Assembly (NCBI GenBank): GCA_021228405.1
Contig: JAJQRF010000001.1
Location: 620,001 to 684,000 of the forward strand
Source: Pyrinomonadaceae bacterium
Lineage (GTDB): Bacteria; Acidobacteriota; Blastocatellia; Pyrinomonadales; Pyrinomonadaceae
Direction: 5' to 3'
DNA length: 64,000 bases
The notes below the pieces were generated by a model that was given only the letters and a program-made list of their open reading frames with translations, was not told the origin of the DNA and made no database searches. Below are positions 8,409 to 17,426 of the stretch, in pieces. Each line of letters begins with the position of its first letter. Positions within the stretch are counted from its first letter, which is position 1. The translations under genes and the position numbers were made by a program.

Positions 8409-9320
8409 CTAATTCAAACGGCAGTTTTCGTCTGCCTTCGATTTGAATATTTCATCGAAACGGCTTCGATAATTTTGGGCGAAAGTATTTACGTTGTCTT
8501 CGATCTTGTTCAAAACAGGACAGTAATATTCGCGTTGGCTGATTCGGTCGAGCAAATAATTCATCGCATTTGCTTCGCCCCAGTATTCGCGCGTTTCAAA
8601 AATCTCGACCGGGGTTCCGCCGATGCGATTGACCATTTCGACCAATCTTTCGTCCTTCGTATTGTAGCCGTTTGAAAGAAGAATCTTGTTGTAATCGGGA
8701 ATCGTCCGATTTTGCAGACGGAAAAGTTCACCTTCGGTTTTCGCCGTCAGATTGACGTGACCGAATTCGTGCGCCAATTTTGTTGCCGCCAGCGTGTTTC
8801 CGCTGATCTCGTCGGGCAAATTAAACGCCGAGATCGAATTCATCACGGGAAAATACGCCGGGTTCGGGAATCCTTTGTCGAGCTTACTTCCCAGAGTTAT
8901 CGTCGCGCCGACAAGCTCGCCTTTTTCGTTCCATTGATAATCTCCCGTTCCCGCGCCTTGTTTTTCATCGCGTGAAACGGTGATTATGAGAATAAATTTT
9001 TTGTTCCCGGCATAAACATTCCACTGATTTTTTCCGAAATCGGACGCTAAAAACTCCGATCTCCAACGTTCATAACGTTCCTTGAATTTATCGGGAATCT
9101 GCTCGCGAATGCCGCCGTCGGTCGGCGTTGCAATAGGCTCGAACTTTTCGGAACTTACCGCTGAGAAGTGGAAGGTATTATTAAAAAACAACTGATTCGG
9201 GAGGAAATTATTCGACAAAAAAGCGTCTTTCGCATTTATGGAATTAACCGAAAAAACAACTCCGAAAATAATCAATGCTAGCCGGACGAAACGAGAAAAA
9301 AGAACTGTTTTCAACAACAT
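8409..9320 (-). CDS. Secreted protein with HExxH motif, possible zinc metalloprotease
   Basis: Unrecognised 303-residue secreted protein. It has an N-terminal hydrophobic signal ending VNSINA and a HEFGH zinc-binding motif within TKLAHEFGHVNL, which is the basis for suggesting a metallopeptidase-like fold. The third zinc ligand is not obvious; the Glu-rich stretch TREYWGEANAMNYLLDR downstream could supply it. A near-perfect Shine-Dalgarno sequence AAGGAGGT (9323-9330) precedes the ATG, unlike most neighbours. It converges on the GH2 gene with no spacer. A role in polysaccharide use is not evident, and it may be an unrelated insertion in the locus. Confidence 0.6.
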   Translation of the reverse strand: MLLKTVLFSRFVRLALIIFGVVFSVNSINAKDAFLSNNFLPNQLFFNNTFHFSAVSSEKFEPIATPTDGGIREQIPDKFKERYERWRSEFLASDFGKNQWNVYAGNKKFILIITVSRDEKQGAGTGDYQWNEKGELVGATITLGSKLDKGFPNPAYFPVMNSISAFNLPDEISGNTLAATKLAHEFGHVNLTAKTEGELFRLQNRTIPDYNKILLSNGYNTKDERLVEMVNRIGGTPVEIFETREYWGEANAMNYLLDRISQREYYCPVLNKIEDNVNTFAQNYRSRFDEIFKSKADENCRLN

Positions 9321-9467
9321 AGACCTCCTTAATTTTGAAATATATTTTGAATTGACAAATCGTTGCAGTCACCAACCCCGAAACTCGAAAGTTCCGGCTT
9401 TTCAGCGAATAAAATTCGGGTGTCTGTCTAAATCCAACAATCAGATCGCTTCAAAATATTTTTCAAA

Positions 9468-9494
9468 AATATAAAACTATTCCGCCAAAGTCAA
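9468..9494 (-). promoter_or_regulatory. Candidate sigma-70 promoter for the HExxH gene
   Basis: Read on the minus strand, TTGACT (9489-9494) is followed 15 bases later by TATATT (9468-9473), or 17 bases later by TATTTT. It lies about 150 bases upstream of the ATG at 9320. The long AT-rich leader 9331-9467 holds no other gene that I can see. Confidence 0.35.
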
Positions 9495-9524
9495 TATTTT
9501 TCTTTTTTTCTACAAGTTTCCGTC

Positions 9525-11666
9525 TTATAAATTACTTAAAAGATCGAAATTTAGATTCTCTACGCTGACTTTCCACGAATCTTTTGAAAATCCGGGTGCA
9601 TTGGTTTTCGGTGCGTCTTTCCAACCGCCGGACATCAACGCGACGGCGTAAAGAAGACCGCCGTTTCCGGGCAGGTAAAGCGGAAGATTGGCGCGTTGGT
9701 AATTATGTCCGCTTTGGACGTAACCGTTTTTCGGCGTATCGAGCAAAAGCGCGTCAACCGCGATTCCGGTTTCGCCGAGCTTTGCCGCCGTCATCGCCGT
9801 CATCGGGTAATCCCAACCCCATGTATCCGCCCAAGTCCACTCTTTCATTACCTTCTTGAGTGTGCGGCGCATTGTTTCCTTATCGACCATTTCGCCGTTC
9901 AAAATGCCGTAAGCCGCCAACATCGACGGATGATCGATGTTTTTCGCGGTAAACGTGTCGGGCGCGTTTTCGTGCGCCAGATAAACTCCGTCTTTTTCGG
10001 GCAGTTTTGAGAGTTTTCCAACTATCTCGTCCCATTTCGCTTCGCGTTTCAGCCCGGTGCGTTCGCGCCATTCGTTCGCTTTTTTCAAACCGAAACGCCA
10101 ATATTCGAGTTCGTAAACCGGATTCCAGGTTTCGCGCGCATTATGATTTTCCTGTGCCGGAATTGCGGGCGGACCTAAAACATAACGATTGTTTTTTTCA
10201 TCAAAATGCGCGTAATCAGCCATAAAAGCGGCTGTTTCTTCGACGATTCTTTGATATTTTTTAAGCGTTTCCCGGTTCGGTTTCGACAAATAAACGAGTT
10301 CCGCGTAAAAGATCGGATGCGGTTGTTGCCAGATCAGCAAAGGTCCGATCGGCGACGGCGAATCGCGTCCTTCGGGGTCGGTCATTTTCGCCCAGCGCAC
10401 GCCTTTGTAGCCTTGCTGAATTGCCCGTTCACGCGCCGAAGGCAACACTTTTTCATACCAGTTCAGACTTTTTTCAAGCATCGGCAGGCGATTCCAGAGC
10501 GCGAAATGCGCGGCGTGCCACCAGTGCATTTCCAGATGAAATTTGCCATACCAACTGTTTGTCGTCAGTCCCGTTTCCTGCGGCGGCAGGCTTCCCGAAC
10601 AATTTATCGCCGTCAGATATTGCGATAAAACGATGCGTCTTTCGAGTTCTTTTGCGCGCGAATCCTTGCTTTCGATTAGTTCGACCGCGCCGCCCGTCGT
10701 CCAGAAATTTTTCCAGTATTTTTCTGTTGCGTAGAAGGTTGCCGCAAAATTCGGAAAAACACTCGGCTGATTTTGCGAAAATAAGGCGGTAAATTCGAGC
10801 TTGTTGCCGGTCGGCTCTAAGACGAATTCGTGATCTTTTTCCGCTCCGATTTTTCCTTTTCCCGTCCAGCTTAATCCTACGAAATAATTATCCTTGTCGA
10901 GCGTTCGCGAGATTTTGGCGTGGTTTGCATCGAATGTTTCGAGTTTCGACAGATGTTTTTCGGACGCGTCCCAATTCGATGCGTGTGTTTCGTGCGAACC
11001 GTATGGAAACGCGAATTTTACGGCGAGTTTTCCGTTTGAAATAAGTTCGGATTCGATAGAAACCGCGATCATATCAAACGACGGATGCGCCGTAGTTTTG
11101 ACCGTAACAGGCTTTCCTTCAAACTTAAAATTGCTCGTGATGATTCCCTTCCAGAGATCGAGTTTTTGGTTTATTTCGGAAATATCGCTCGCTTTCGCCT
11201 CGCTCCCGTCCGATTTCAAAAGGCGCAAACCGATCTGTCCGAGATGAAGCCGGTGCGGATTTTGCCGTAACCAGTCGAATAACTCTTTTTGATCGGTCGA
11301 ACTCGTCATATAACCGACTTTTCGCCCGTAAGTTTCGTATTCATTCAGTTTTAATTCCTTTCCGACCAGATGCGCCGGGCGCGGAATCGTGTGCCAACCC
11401 CAGTTCGACATCGTGCAAAGCGGAAATTTTTCACGATATTCGTCGGGAAAAGTCTGCAAGCCCGTCGCATCGCAGGTAAACGCAAACTCGCCGTTGCCGA
11501 CTGAAAGCGGCGACATAATTTCAAATTTATTCAAAACCGGATTGTGCCGATTTACCAACGCAAACCGATCAATTTTTTTCGCCTCTTTTTGGGCAAAAAT
11601 ATCCGCTTTTGCCAAACTTCCCGCAATCGCTAATGTTCCTAAAAATTCCCTTCTTGTAAATTTCAT
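9525..11666 (-). CDS. Tat-exported six-hairpin (alpha/alpha)6 glycoside hydrolase
   Basis: A 713-residue secreted hydrolase. The true start is ATG 11666, beginning MKFTRREFLGTLAIAGS, a twin-arginine signal. The longer frame to 11759 only translates a repeat element. The body has an N-terminal beta-sandwich (SPLSVGNGEFAFTCD) and an alpha-helical toroid with SWYGKFHLEMHWWHAAHFALW, as in six-hairpin glycosidases of the GH65/GH95/GH63 type. I cannot assign a numbered family with certainty. Candidate acidic catalytic residues are the Glu in FHLEMHWW and an Asp/Glu in the WADTWGWDYPM segment. Position between a PL22 lyase and a GH2 enzyme suggests a pectin side-chain or debranching role. Confidence 0.7.
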   Translation of the reverse strand: MKFTRREFLGTLAIAGSLAKADIFAQKEAKKIDRFALVNRHNPVLNKFEIMSPLSVGNGEFAFTCDATGLQTFPDEYREKFPLCTMSNWGWHTIPRPAHLVGKELKLNEYETYGRKVGYMTSSTDQKELFDWLRQNPHRLHLGQIGLRLLKSDGSEAKASDISEINQKLDLWKGIITSNFKFEGKPVTVKTTAHPSFDMIAVSIESELISNGKLAVKFAFPYGSHETHASNWDASEKHLSKLETFDANHAKISRTLDKDNYFVGLSWTGKGKIGAEKDHEFVLEPTGNKLEFTALFSQNQPSVFPNFAATFYATEKYWKNFWTTGGAVELIESKDSRAKELERRIVLSQYLTAINCSGSLPPQETGLTTNSWYGKFHLEMHWWHAAHFALWNRLPMLEKSLNWYEKVLPSARERAIQQGYKGVRWAKMTDPEGRDSPSPIGPLLIWQQPHPIFYAELVYLSKPNRETLKKYQRIVEETAAFMADYAHFDEKNNRYVLGPPAIPAQENHNARETWNPVYELEYWRFGLKKANEWRERTGLKREAKWDEIVGKLSKLPEKDGVYLAHENAPDTFTAKNIDHPSMLAAYGILNGEMVDKETMRRTLKKVMKEWTWADTWGWDYPMTAMTAAKLGETGIAVDALLLDTPKNGYVQSGHNYQRANLPLYLPGNGGLLYAVALMSGGWKDAPKTNAPGFSKDSWKVSVENLNFDLLSNL

Positions 11667-11676
11667 TTGTTTTTTT

Positions 11677-11768
11677 GAACGCGGATTGGGCGGATTCGGC
11701 TGATTTTTACGGATAAAATTAAATAAATAAATCCGTAATAATCTGCTTGATCTGCCCAATCCGCGTTC
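11677..11768. repeat. 38-bp inverted repeat built of GCGGATT-type units
   Basis: The arms at 11677-11714 and 11731-11768 are 38 bases each and complementary at about 32 positions. The first 15 positions are perfect. The unit GCGGATT recurs at about nine-base spacing within the arm. It fills the spacer between the PL22 stop (11775) and the start of the six-hairpin gene. It could act as a transcription attenuator or mRNA-stabilising hairpin. Confidence 0.85.
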
Positions 11769-11774
11769 TGTTTT

Positions 11775-13007
11775 TTACTTTTTAATCTCGACTGCGTAAA
11801 CGTGCGTCGGTCCGAGCATATTAGAGCGAAAAACCAGCCATTTGCCGTCAGGCGTAAATGTTCCGTTCGGCTCCAAGCTGTAATCGTGATTTGCCAGATT
11901 GACCAGTTTTTCCGAAACGAGTTTTCCGTCTTTCGGCGTGAAAAGATACATATATTGTCCGTTGTCGCCTTTCGCTACGCTGTTCGGACCGCCGCCGTCG
12001 CCCGACATCAGTTTTCCGTCGGGCGAAACGTTATAATGCACCGACCATTCCTTTTTTGTCAGGCTGAATTTTTCCATTTTGCCTGACGCAATATTGTAAC
12101 GTGCCAGCCAGAAAACCTGTGATTTCGGCGTTTGCAGATCGTAATAAATCCATTTGCCGTCCGCGCTGAAAAATTCGTGTCCGGCGATTTCCATATCCAT
12201 CGTGCGCGCGTGGATTTTTTTGAGTCCGCTTCCGTCCGTGCGAATCGTCCAGATGCGGTCAACTTTGTGCCAAGGTCCTTCGTGGCAAAACATCATCAGC
12301 GTCGGGTCGGTCGGCGAAAACTGAACGTGATTGAGCCAATCGGTTGCGGCGTGAAAGGTTTTCACTTCGCCCGTTTTTATGTTGATCGTGTAAAGCGTCA
12401 TCGGGATTTTCGCGGCTAAACGGCGTTCCATCATTTCGCCTTTGCCGGGATAAGCATCTCTCGCAGGTTGCGGAGTCGGCGAGGTTTGCGGTGAAATTTG
12501 CAGTGTCGCTTGAGGTGATGTTTGAGGAACTCGCGGACGAAATTCTTCGGGAACTTCGCCCGTTGTCATACTTCCGCCGAGCAGAGTTTCGTCGGAATTT
12601 ACGGCAAAGCCCGAACCCGTCCGCAGTTTGGCATTTTTTACGATCTCGCGGGTCGCTTTCGTATCGATGTCGGTTTCAAAAACACTGTCGCCTTTGGTGT
12701 AGAAAACCTTGCGTGTTTTCGCGCCGACGACCACGCTTCCCGCGCGACCTTCGACGATCTGTTCGATCTTTTTCGTTTTGAAATTATAGGTCGAAAGACC
12801 TTTCGGCGTGGAAAAAACCATTTTGTCGCCGTTTTCCGTGTAGCCGTTTTGATGAAAATAAAAACTCTGGCTCCCGTCCTCGTCGGAAAGCCGCACGATC
12901 TTGTGTCCCGTTTCTTTGTCGATCCATTCGCCCGGCAGTTCCTTTGTCTGTGCATACGCGGAAACGGCAAGAAAAATCGATAAAATTGCGCATAAAATAT
13001 GTTTCAT
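11775..13007 (-). CDS. Oligogalacturonate lyase, PL22, secreted form
   Basis: Cleaves unsaturated or saturated galacturonate oligomers, mainly dimers, by beta-elimination. The 410-residue protein is a seven-bladed beta-propeller. The signature NHVQFSPTDPTLMMFCHEGPW lies at about residues 226-246, and the His of NHVQF and of CHEGPWH are likely manganese and catalytic ligands by analogy with characterised PL22 enzymes. Unlike many PL22 proteins it has a signal peptide (MKHILCAILSIFLAVSAYA), so it probably acts in the periplasm. Residues about 160-183 form a Pro/Ser/Thr/Gln-rich insertion with repeated PQTSP, unusual for the family. It starts after an AGAGG ribosome binding site. Confidence 0.9.
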   Translation of the reverse strand: MKHILCAILSIFLAVSAYAQTKELPGEWIDKETGHKIVRLSDEDGSQSFYFHQNGYTENGDKMVFSTPKGLSTYNFKTKKIEQIVEGRAGSVVVGAKTRKVFYTKGDSVFETDIDTKATREIVKNAKLRTGSGFAVNSDETLLGGSMTTGEVPEEFRPRVPQTSPQATLQISPQTSPTPQPARDAYPGKGEMMERRLAAKIPMTLYTINIKTGEVKTFHAATDWLNHVQFSPTDPTLMMFCHEGPWHKVDRIWTIRTDGSGLKKIHARTMDMEIAGHEFFSADGKWIYYDLQTPKSQVFWLARYNIASGKMEKFSLTKKEWSVHYNVSPDGKLMSGDGGGPNSVAKGDNGQYMYLFTPKDGKLVSEKLVNLANHDYSLEPNGTFTPDGKWLVFRSNMLGPTHVYAVEIKK

Positions 13008-13029
13008 AACCCTCTTTAAAATGAAAAGC

Positions 13030-13089
13030 GGAACCCGAAATTCAGTTCTTTTAATTTTTCAAAAAATAAAGAATCAAGTTTCGGGTTCC
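13030..13089. terminator. Hairpin downstream of the TonB receptor
   Basis: GGAACCCGAAA (13030-13040) pairs perfectly with TTTCGGGTTCC (13079-13089). The loop contains a second complementary pair, TTCTTT and AAAGAA. It lies between the receptor stop (13110) and the PL22 start, so it may terminate or attenuate minus-strand transcription from the receptor. Confidence 0.6.
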
Positions 13090-13109
13090 AAGTTGATTTC
13101 GGTCAGACT

Positions 13110-16100
13110 TTAGAAGAAAAGCCTGATGCCGAATTGAATGTAGCGCGGATTGTTAACCGCGAACAGAGTTCCGAAGTTTGCGTCGTATGTTTGGCGCAAA
13201 CGATACAACTTCATTCCTTCGAGCGTCGTGATGTCAAAGGAATTCGGCGTTCGCGTCGCAAAACCTTCGGGCAAAGCGATACTGTAAAAATTCAACGGTA
13301 TCGCACCGCTCGGTAAACGGTTATTGATCGTCAGATTTTGGACGGCGATAAACGCCGGATCGGTTGCGGTCGCGGTCGGTCTGCCGTTCGCCGTCGCCCA
13401 CGAATTATACTCCGCCAGAGTGATCGGCGTTTCCGTCGGCAAAGTTCCGAATCCCGGCGGCGTGTTGCCCGTGTTTACAAATCTGAAATTCGGATGATTG
13501 AACGCATTAATCAAGTCTATCCTGAAATTGATCCTGCGTTTTCCTTCATTGCTGATAAACGGCATCGGGAACGATTTCTGAAGCGAAAAATCGAAATATT
13601 CCTGTGTCGGTGCGCGCACGTCCAGAGTTCGCGGCGCATTTCCGAGCGAACCTTTTGCGGGACGTTTGAACGCCGCCGGATTGATATAAGGTTCACAGCC
13701 CGCGCCGATCGAGCAACCGCTGTCATAGCGCGGATTTTTGAGCGGAACTCCGGGAACCAGATCGAGCCGCACCGAACGGTTTACGCCGCCGAGCCGATTC
13801 GTGTCCGTAATAAACGGCAGAAACGGTTGTCCGCCCTGAATACGCACCACGCCCGAAGCCGTCCAGCCGCCGATGATTGCATCGACTATTGCCGGAGATT
13901 CTCTGAAGAACCAGCCTTTTTTACCGAACGGCAAATCCCAGACAAAGGTCGAACTGAAATTATGTTTGATGTCAAAGGTCGAAATTGCCCGGTCGTTGCT
14001 ACGCGGCGCGCCGTAATAAACCTGCCCGAGCGTGCTTCCCGTCGTCAGAACTCTGACATCGGGACTCGCATCCGAAGCGTCGTCGATCGACTTTCCGTAA
14101 GTGTAATTTGCCGTCACGCTCAAACCGCTTGAGAGCCTTTGGCGAACCTCGACATATCCGGCGTGACGGATGCTGTTTGCCGAAGGATCGAAGTAACGAT
14201 TGAGCGTCGGGAAGCCGAAATATTCCGTCGTGATGCTGTTTCGCTGAATGGCGATGATCGCACCGAGCGCGTTTCTTCTGCCCAACGGATCGGAAAAAGT
14301 GTTTTCGGCGGCGACGTTGTTTCCTTCCAATAATTCCACAAAACCGGTGTCGCGCGGATTGATATTGACGAGCGGCATATAAAGATTTGTGCCTTTATTA
14401 CCGACATACGCAAATTCCAGAACGGTATTTTTCATTACCTCGAAAGCGACCGAAAGATTCCAGTTTTGGCTGTATGGAACCTGTCCCGAATCTTCACCGG
14501 CATAGGCAAACCCGGGAACGCCGAGGCTGTTCAAAGCAATGATGCCGTTCGAGTTGATGCCGAGCGTCTGTTCGAGCGAACCGCCGCTTACGAACGGCGG
14601 ATTTCCCGTCAAACGAACCGGCTGACCGGAATTAGCCGTCCCGCCGACCGTCGAACCGTTGGCAAGCGTCGAAACCGCTTGAAATCCGCCGAAATCAGGA
14701 TTCGGATTGCGGTTGTTTCCAGTCAAAGGCGCGTGCGAAATGCCGTAACCGCCGCGAATTACAGTGCTACGGTCTTCGGCGAACTGCCAGAATTTCGGAC
14801 TCCACGCGAAACCGAAGCGCGGTTCAAAGGCTTTGTAATCTATCGGCACAAGATAACGTGAACGTCCGCCGCGTCCGGCAAAGGCAAAAACCGGAATTTT
14901 TACCGTGGTCGGAATATTTGCCACGATCGCGTCATAGCCGGGCGAAGTCGGCGTAATTCCCAATCCCGTAATGATCGCATTTCGTTGTGCGGTCGTTAAT
15001 GCGACGGTTTCGGAGAGATCGGGGCGGAAAGTTCCCTGTAAATTATTTTTCTCGGTGCGCGGATATTGAAGCGAATAGCGGAATCCGAGATTCAACGTCA
15101 CGTTCGGTCTGATTTTCCAATCGTTCTGAACGAACAAAGCTCCGGCTTTCCAGCGGTAATCGTAATTTAGCAACAACGGGCGAACCTGAACGGCATTCGG
15201 AACGCCGATCAGCAAACTCGCCAGATTGTTGCCGCCGTTTGCCAGATTCGTCGAACGGTTATTGCTCGTATTCAAGGTTCTGAATTCCCAGCGTCCGCCC
15301 GACGCACCGAAAAACGGAATCACGTTCAGGCGCGCATAGCTGAGATCGGTTCCAAACTTCCACGCCATATTTCCCTTGTTCCAATAAACGATGTCGTTGA
15401 TATTGAAACGCTCTTCGACGTTGTAGTTATTGGTCGAACCCGACGAGCCGACATCGGCGAAAGCGTTGTAACCGTTTGCCGAATCGCCGCTGATCTGAAA
15501 CAGCGGAAGTCCGCCCGAGGTCAAGCTCGGCAAACCGAGTTCATTTGCCAAGTTTCTGCCGCCGTTGATCGAAAATTCGGGCGAAAAATCTTCACTGAAA
15601 ACGCCGCGCTGATAGTTAAGACGCAGATTATTGAAAACGCTCGGCGAAAAATTATGCTCGTCCGAGATCAAAACCTGTTTGGCATCGCTGTAAACTCCCG
15701 TACTGCCGTTGACATCGCTTCCGAAATCTCTCACGCCGACTGCCGGAGTGAGGGTGTAACGAAAATTGATCTTGTTTGAGTTTGTAAGTTTGTGGTCGAG
15801 CCGCAAAGTATAACGCGTTTCATTTTGCGTTACCTGCCGATTGACGATGTAATTTCTGACAAAACCGTTATCGAGAAAATAATCGCCGCCGACAGGCATA
15901 AATTCCAGAATGCGCCTGGAAACGGGATCGATAAAGGCTTGCGGAACAATGTTCAGGGAATCGACCGCCGCCGTTGTCGGCAAACATTGATTCGCTCCGG
16001 TCGTCGCGGTCGGCGTTGCACCGAATTGACAGAAAACGTTGGTTCCGGTCAAAACGATCGGCACGAGTTGCCCGTTTTGAAGCGTAAATTGCTGGTAAAT

Positions 16101-17258
16101 ATTGGCAGGTCCGGTCGAAGCGATGCCGAAACGCGCCGCGACCGCACTGGGCAGCCAACCGCTCGAGGTGCGGACAAGACCGCGAAAATCACCCGCTCTT
16201 TCCGCCGCTGTCGGCAGAAGCGTGGTCGTCGTGACGAAATCCTTACGCCAACGCGGTTCCCACGCGAAAAAGAAAAATGTCTTGTTGCGCCCGTCATAAA
16301 GCGCAGGTCCGCCGTCGCCGATATTCGGCAAAAAAACCGGACCGCCAACCGTGAATGAAACCTGATCGTAACGCAAATTGTTCGGCACGCGCGGCGTTGT
16401 GCCGATTCGGTAAGGCTGTGCGTTCGTAAAAGGTCTTCTGGTATACCAAAGCGCAGTTCCTTTCAGATCATTGGTGCCGGGTTTGGTTGAAATATTGATA
16501 ACGCCGCCGCCCGTCGAACCGTATTCAGCCGAATAAGCGGAAGTCTGAACTGAAAATTCCTGCACGGTTTCAGGCGTAAAACTAACCACGGCACGCGCCA
16601 AACCAACCCCCGTATTGTTGACACCGTCCGCCAAGATAACCGTACTTCCCGGACGACCACCGTTCAGGCTCAAATTAAATCCGGGAACAGGTTGTCCCGA
16701 CGTAACTTCGGGGTCTTCGCTTCCCGCGTCGCCCGAAACATTGGGAGCAGTTACCGCCAAATCCAGAACGCTCCGATTATTTAACGGAAGTTCGCGAAGC
16801 TGTCTTTCGGAAATCGTTTGCCCGATAGTTCCCGATTCGGAATTGAGCAAAGGTGCTTCCGCTTCGACCGTGACGATCTCATCGATCTTTCCGGCTTGCA
16901 GAACGACGTTGACCGTTTGCACCGAAGCCGTTTCGACTTTTACATCCGTTACGATGCTTGTCTTAAAATTTGCGGCTTCGACCGTTATTTTATAAACGAC
17001 CGGCTCAAGCGAAGCGACTGAAAACGCGCCTTCGTCCGAAGACGTAACCGTGATCGAATCATTCGTTCCGACATTCGTGACGGTGACTTTCGCGCCGGGA
17101 ACAATCGCTCCCGTCGAATCCGTCACCGTGCCGCTGATTCTGCCTTTGTTGGTTTGCCCGAAAACTATAAAGCTCAGAGTCAGAATACATATTAAAATCT
17201 TAGTTAAGCGGTTAAATGGGAGCTTATTTTTTTTTATATTCATATTTCTAAAAGTCAT
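13110..17258 (-). CDS. Oar-like TonB-dependent outer-membrane receptor
   Basis: Large outer-membrane receptor of 1382 residues that probably imports pectic oligosaccharides. A signal peptide (about residues 18-34) is followed by a carboxypeptidase-regulatory-like domain (GRISGTVTDSTGAIVPGAKVTVTN, roughly 40-125), then a plug (QTISERQLRELPLNNRSVLDLA, NGGRPGSTVILADGVNN) and a very long beta-barrel ending in an aromatic residue (YIQFGIRLFF). This architecture is characteristic of Acidobacteriota. An in-frame ATG at 17243 is an equally possible start. The early coding region (17202-17220) contains a perfect match to the proposed LacI operator, perhaps by chance. Confidence 0.9.
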   Translation of the reverse strand: MTFRNMNIKKNKLPFNRLTKILICILTLSFIVFGQTNKGRISGTVTDSTGAIVPGAKVTVTNVGTNDSITVTSSDEGAFSVASLEPVVYKITVEAANFKTSIVTDVKVETASVQTVNVVLQAGKIDEIVTVEAEAPLLNSESGTIGQTISERQLRELPLNNRSVLDLAVTAPNVSGDAGSEDPEVTSGQPVPGFNLSLNGGRPGSTVILADGVNNTGVGLARAVVSFTPETVQEFSVQTSAYSAEYGSTGGGVINISTKPGTNDLKGTALWYTRRPFTNAQPYRIGTTPRVPNNLRYDQVSFTVGGPVFLPNIGDGGPALYDGRNKTFFFFAWEPRWRKDFVTTTTLLPTAAERAGDFRGLVRTSSGWLPSAVAARFGIASTGPANIYQQFTLQNGQLVPIVLTGTNVFCQFGATPTATTGANQCLPTTAAVDSLNIVPQAFIDPVSRRILEFMPVGGDYFLDNGFVRNYIVNRQVTQNETRYTLRLDHKLTNSNKINFRYTLTPAVGVRDFGSDVNGSTGVYSDAKQVLISDEHNFSPSVFNNLRLNYQRGVFSEDFSPEFSINGGRNLANELGLPSLTSGGLPLFQISGDSANGYNAFADVGSSGSTNNYNVEERFNINDIVYWNKGNMAWKFGTDLSYARLNVIPFFGASGGRWEFRTLNTSNNRSTNLANGGNNLASLLIGVPNAVQVRPLLLNYDYRWKAGALFVQNDWKIRPNVTLNLGFRYSLQYPRTEKNNLQGTFRPDLSETVALTTAQRNAIITGLGITPTSPGYDAIVANIPTTVKIPVFAFAGRGGRSRYLVPIDYKAFEPRFGFAWSPKFWQFAEDRSTVIRGGYGISHAPLTGNNRNPNPDFGGFQAVSTLANGSTVGGTANSGQPVRLTGNPPFVSGGSLEQTLGINSNGIIALNSLGVPGFAYAGEDSGQVPYSQNWNLSVAFEVMKNTVLEFAYVGNKGTNLYMPLVNINPRDTGFVELLEGNNVAAENTFSDPLGRRNALGAIIAIQRNSITTEYFGFPTLNRYFDPSANSIRHAGYVEVRQRLSSGLSVTANYTYGKSIDDASDASPDVRVLTTGSTLGQVYYGAPRSNDRAISTFDIKHNFSSTFVWDLPFGKKGWFFRESPAIVDAIIGGWTASGVVRIQGGQPFLPFITDTNRLGGVNRSVRLDLVPGVPLKNPRYDSGCSIGAGCEPYINPAAFKRPAKGSLGNAPRTLDVRAPTQEYFDFSLQKSFPMPFISNEGKRRINFRIDLINAFNHPNFRFVNTGNTPPGFGTLPTETPITLAEYNSWATANGRPTATATDPAFIAVQNLTINNRLPSGAIPLNFYSIALPEGFATRTPNSFDITTLEGMKLYRLRQTYDANFGTLFAVNNPRYIQFGIRLFF

Positions 17259-17362
17259 CCAAATTAAGTTTTCTAAAAAAGTTTATGTTCAGCAAAAGTA
17301 GTTTTGTATTGATTGAGATTCCGAGAGATTTGATTTTTTGCTGTTACAAAAGGATATTTTTG

Positions 17363-17426
17363 AGGTGAGGTATATTGCAACCTCACCTTATCTTTTAAGT
17401 ATAGTTTACACTTGCCTGTAAACTAT
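17363..17426. terminator. Two adjacent 9-bp hairpins, one containing a stop codon
   Basis: AGGTGAGGT (17363-17371) pairs with ACCTCACCT (17380-17388). ATAGTTTAC (17401-17409) pairs with GTAAACTAT (17418-17426), which is followed by GGTTTTTT on the plus strand. The second hairpin overlaps the TAG stop (17423-17425) of the small minus-strand gene. No clear T-run follows on the minus strand, so strength as a terminator for that gene is uncertain. Confidence 0.5.

Noticed and set aside
11667-11759. N-terminal extension of the six-hairpin hydrolase
   Set aside because: It translates one arm of the 11677-11768 inverted repeat; the Tat signal begins at ATG 11666.
13008-13109. Riboswitch in the receptor/PL22 spacer
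   Set aside because: Only a simple hairpin is visible, which is better explained as a terminator or attenuator.
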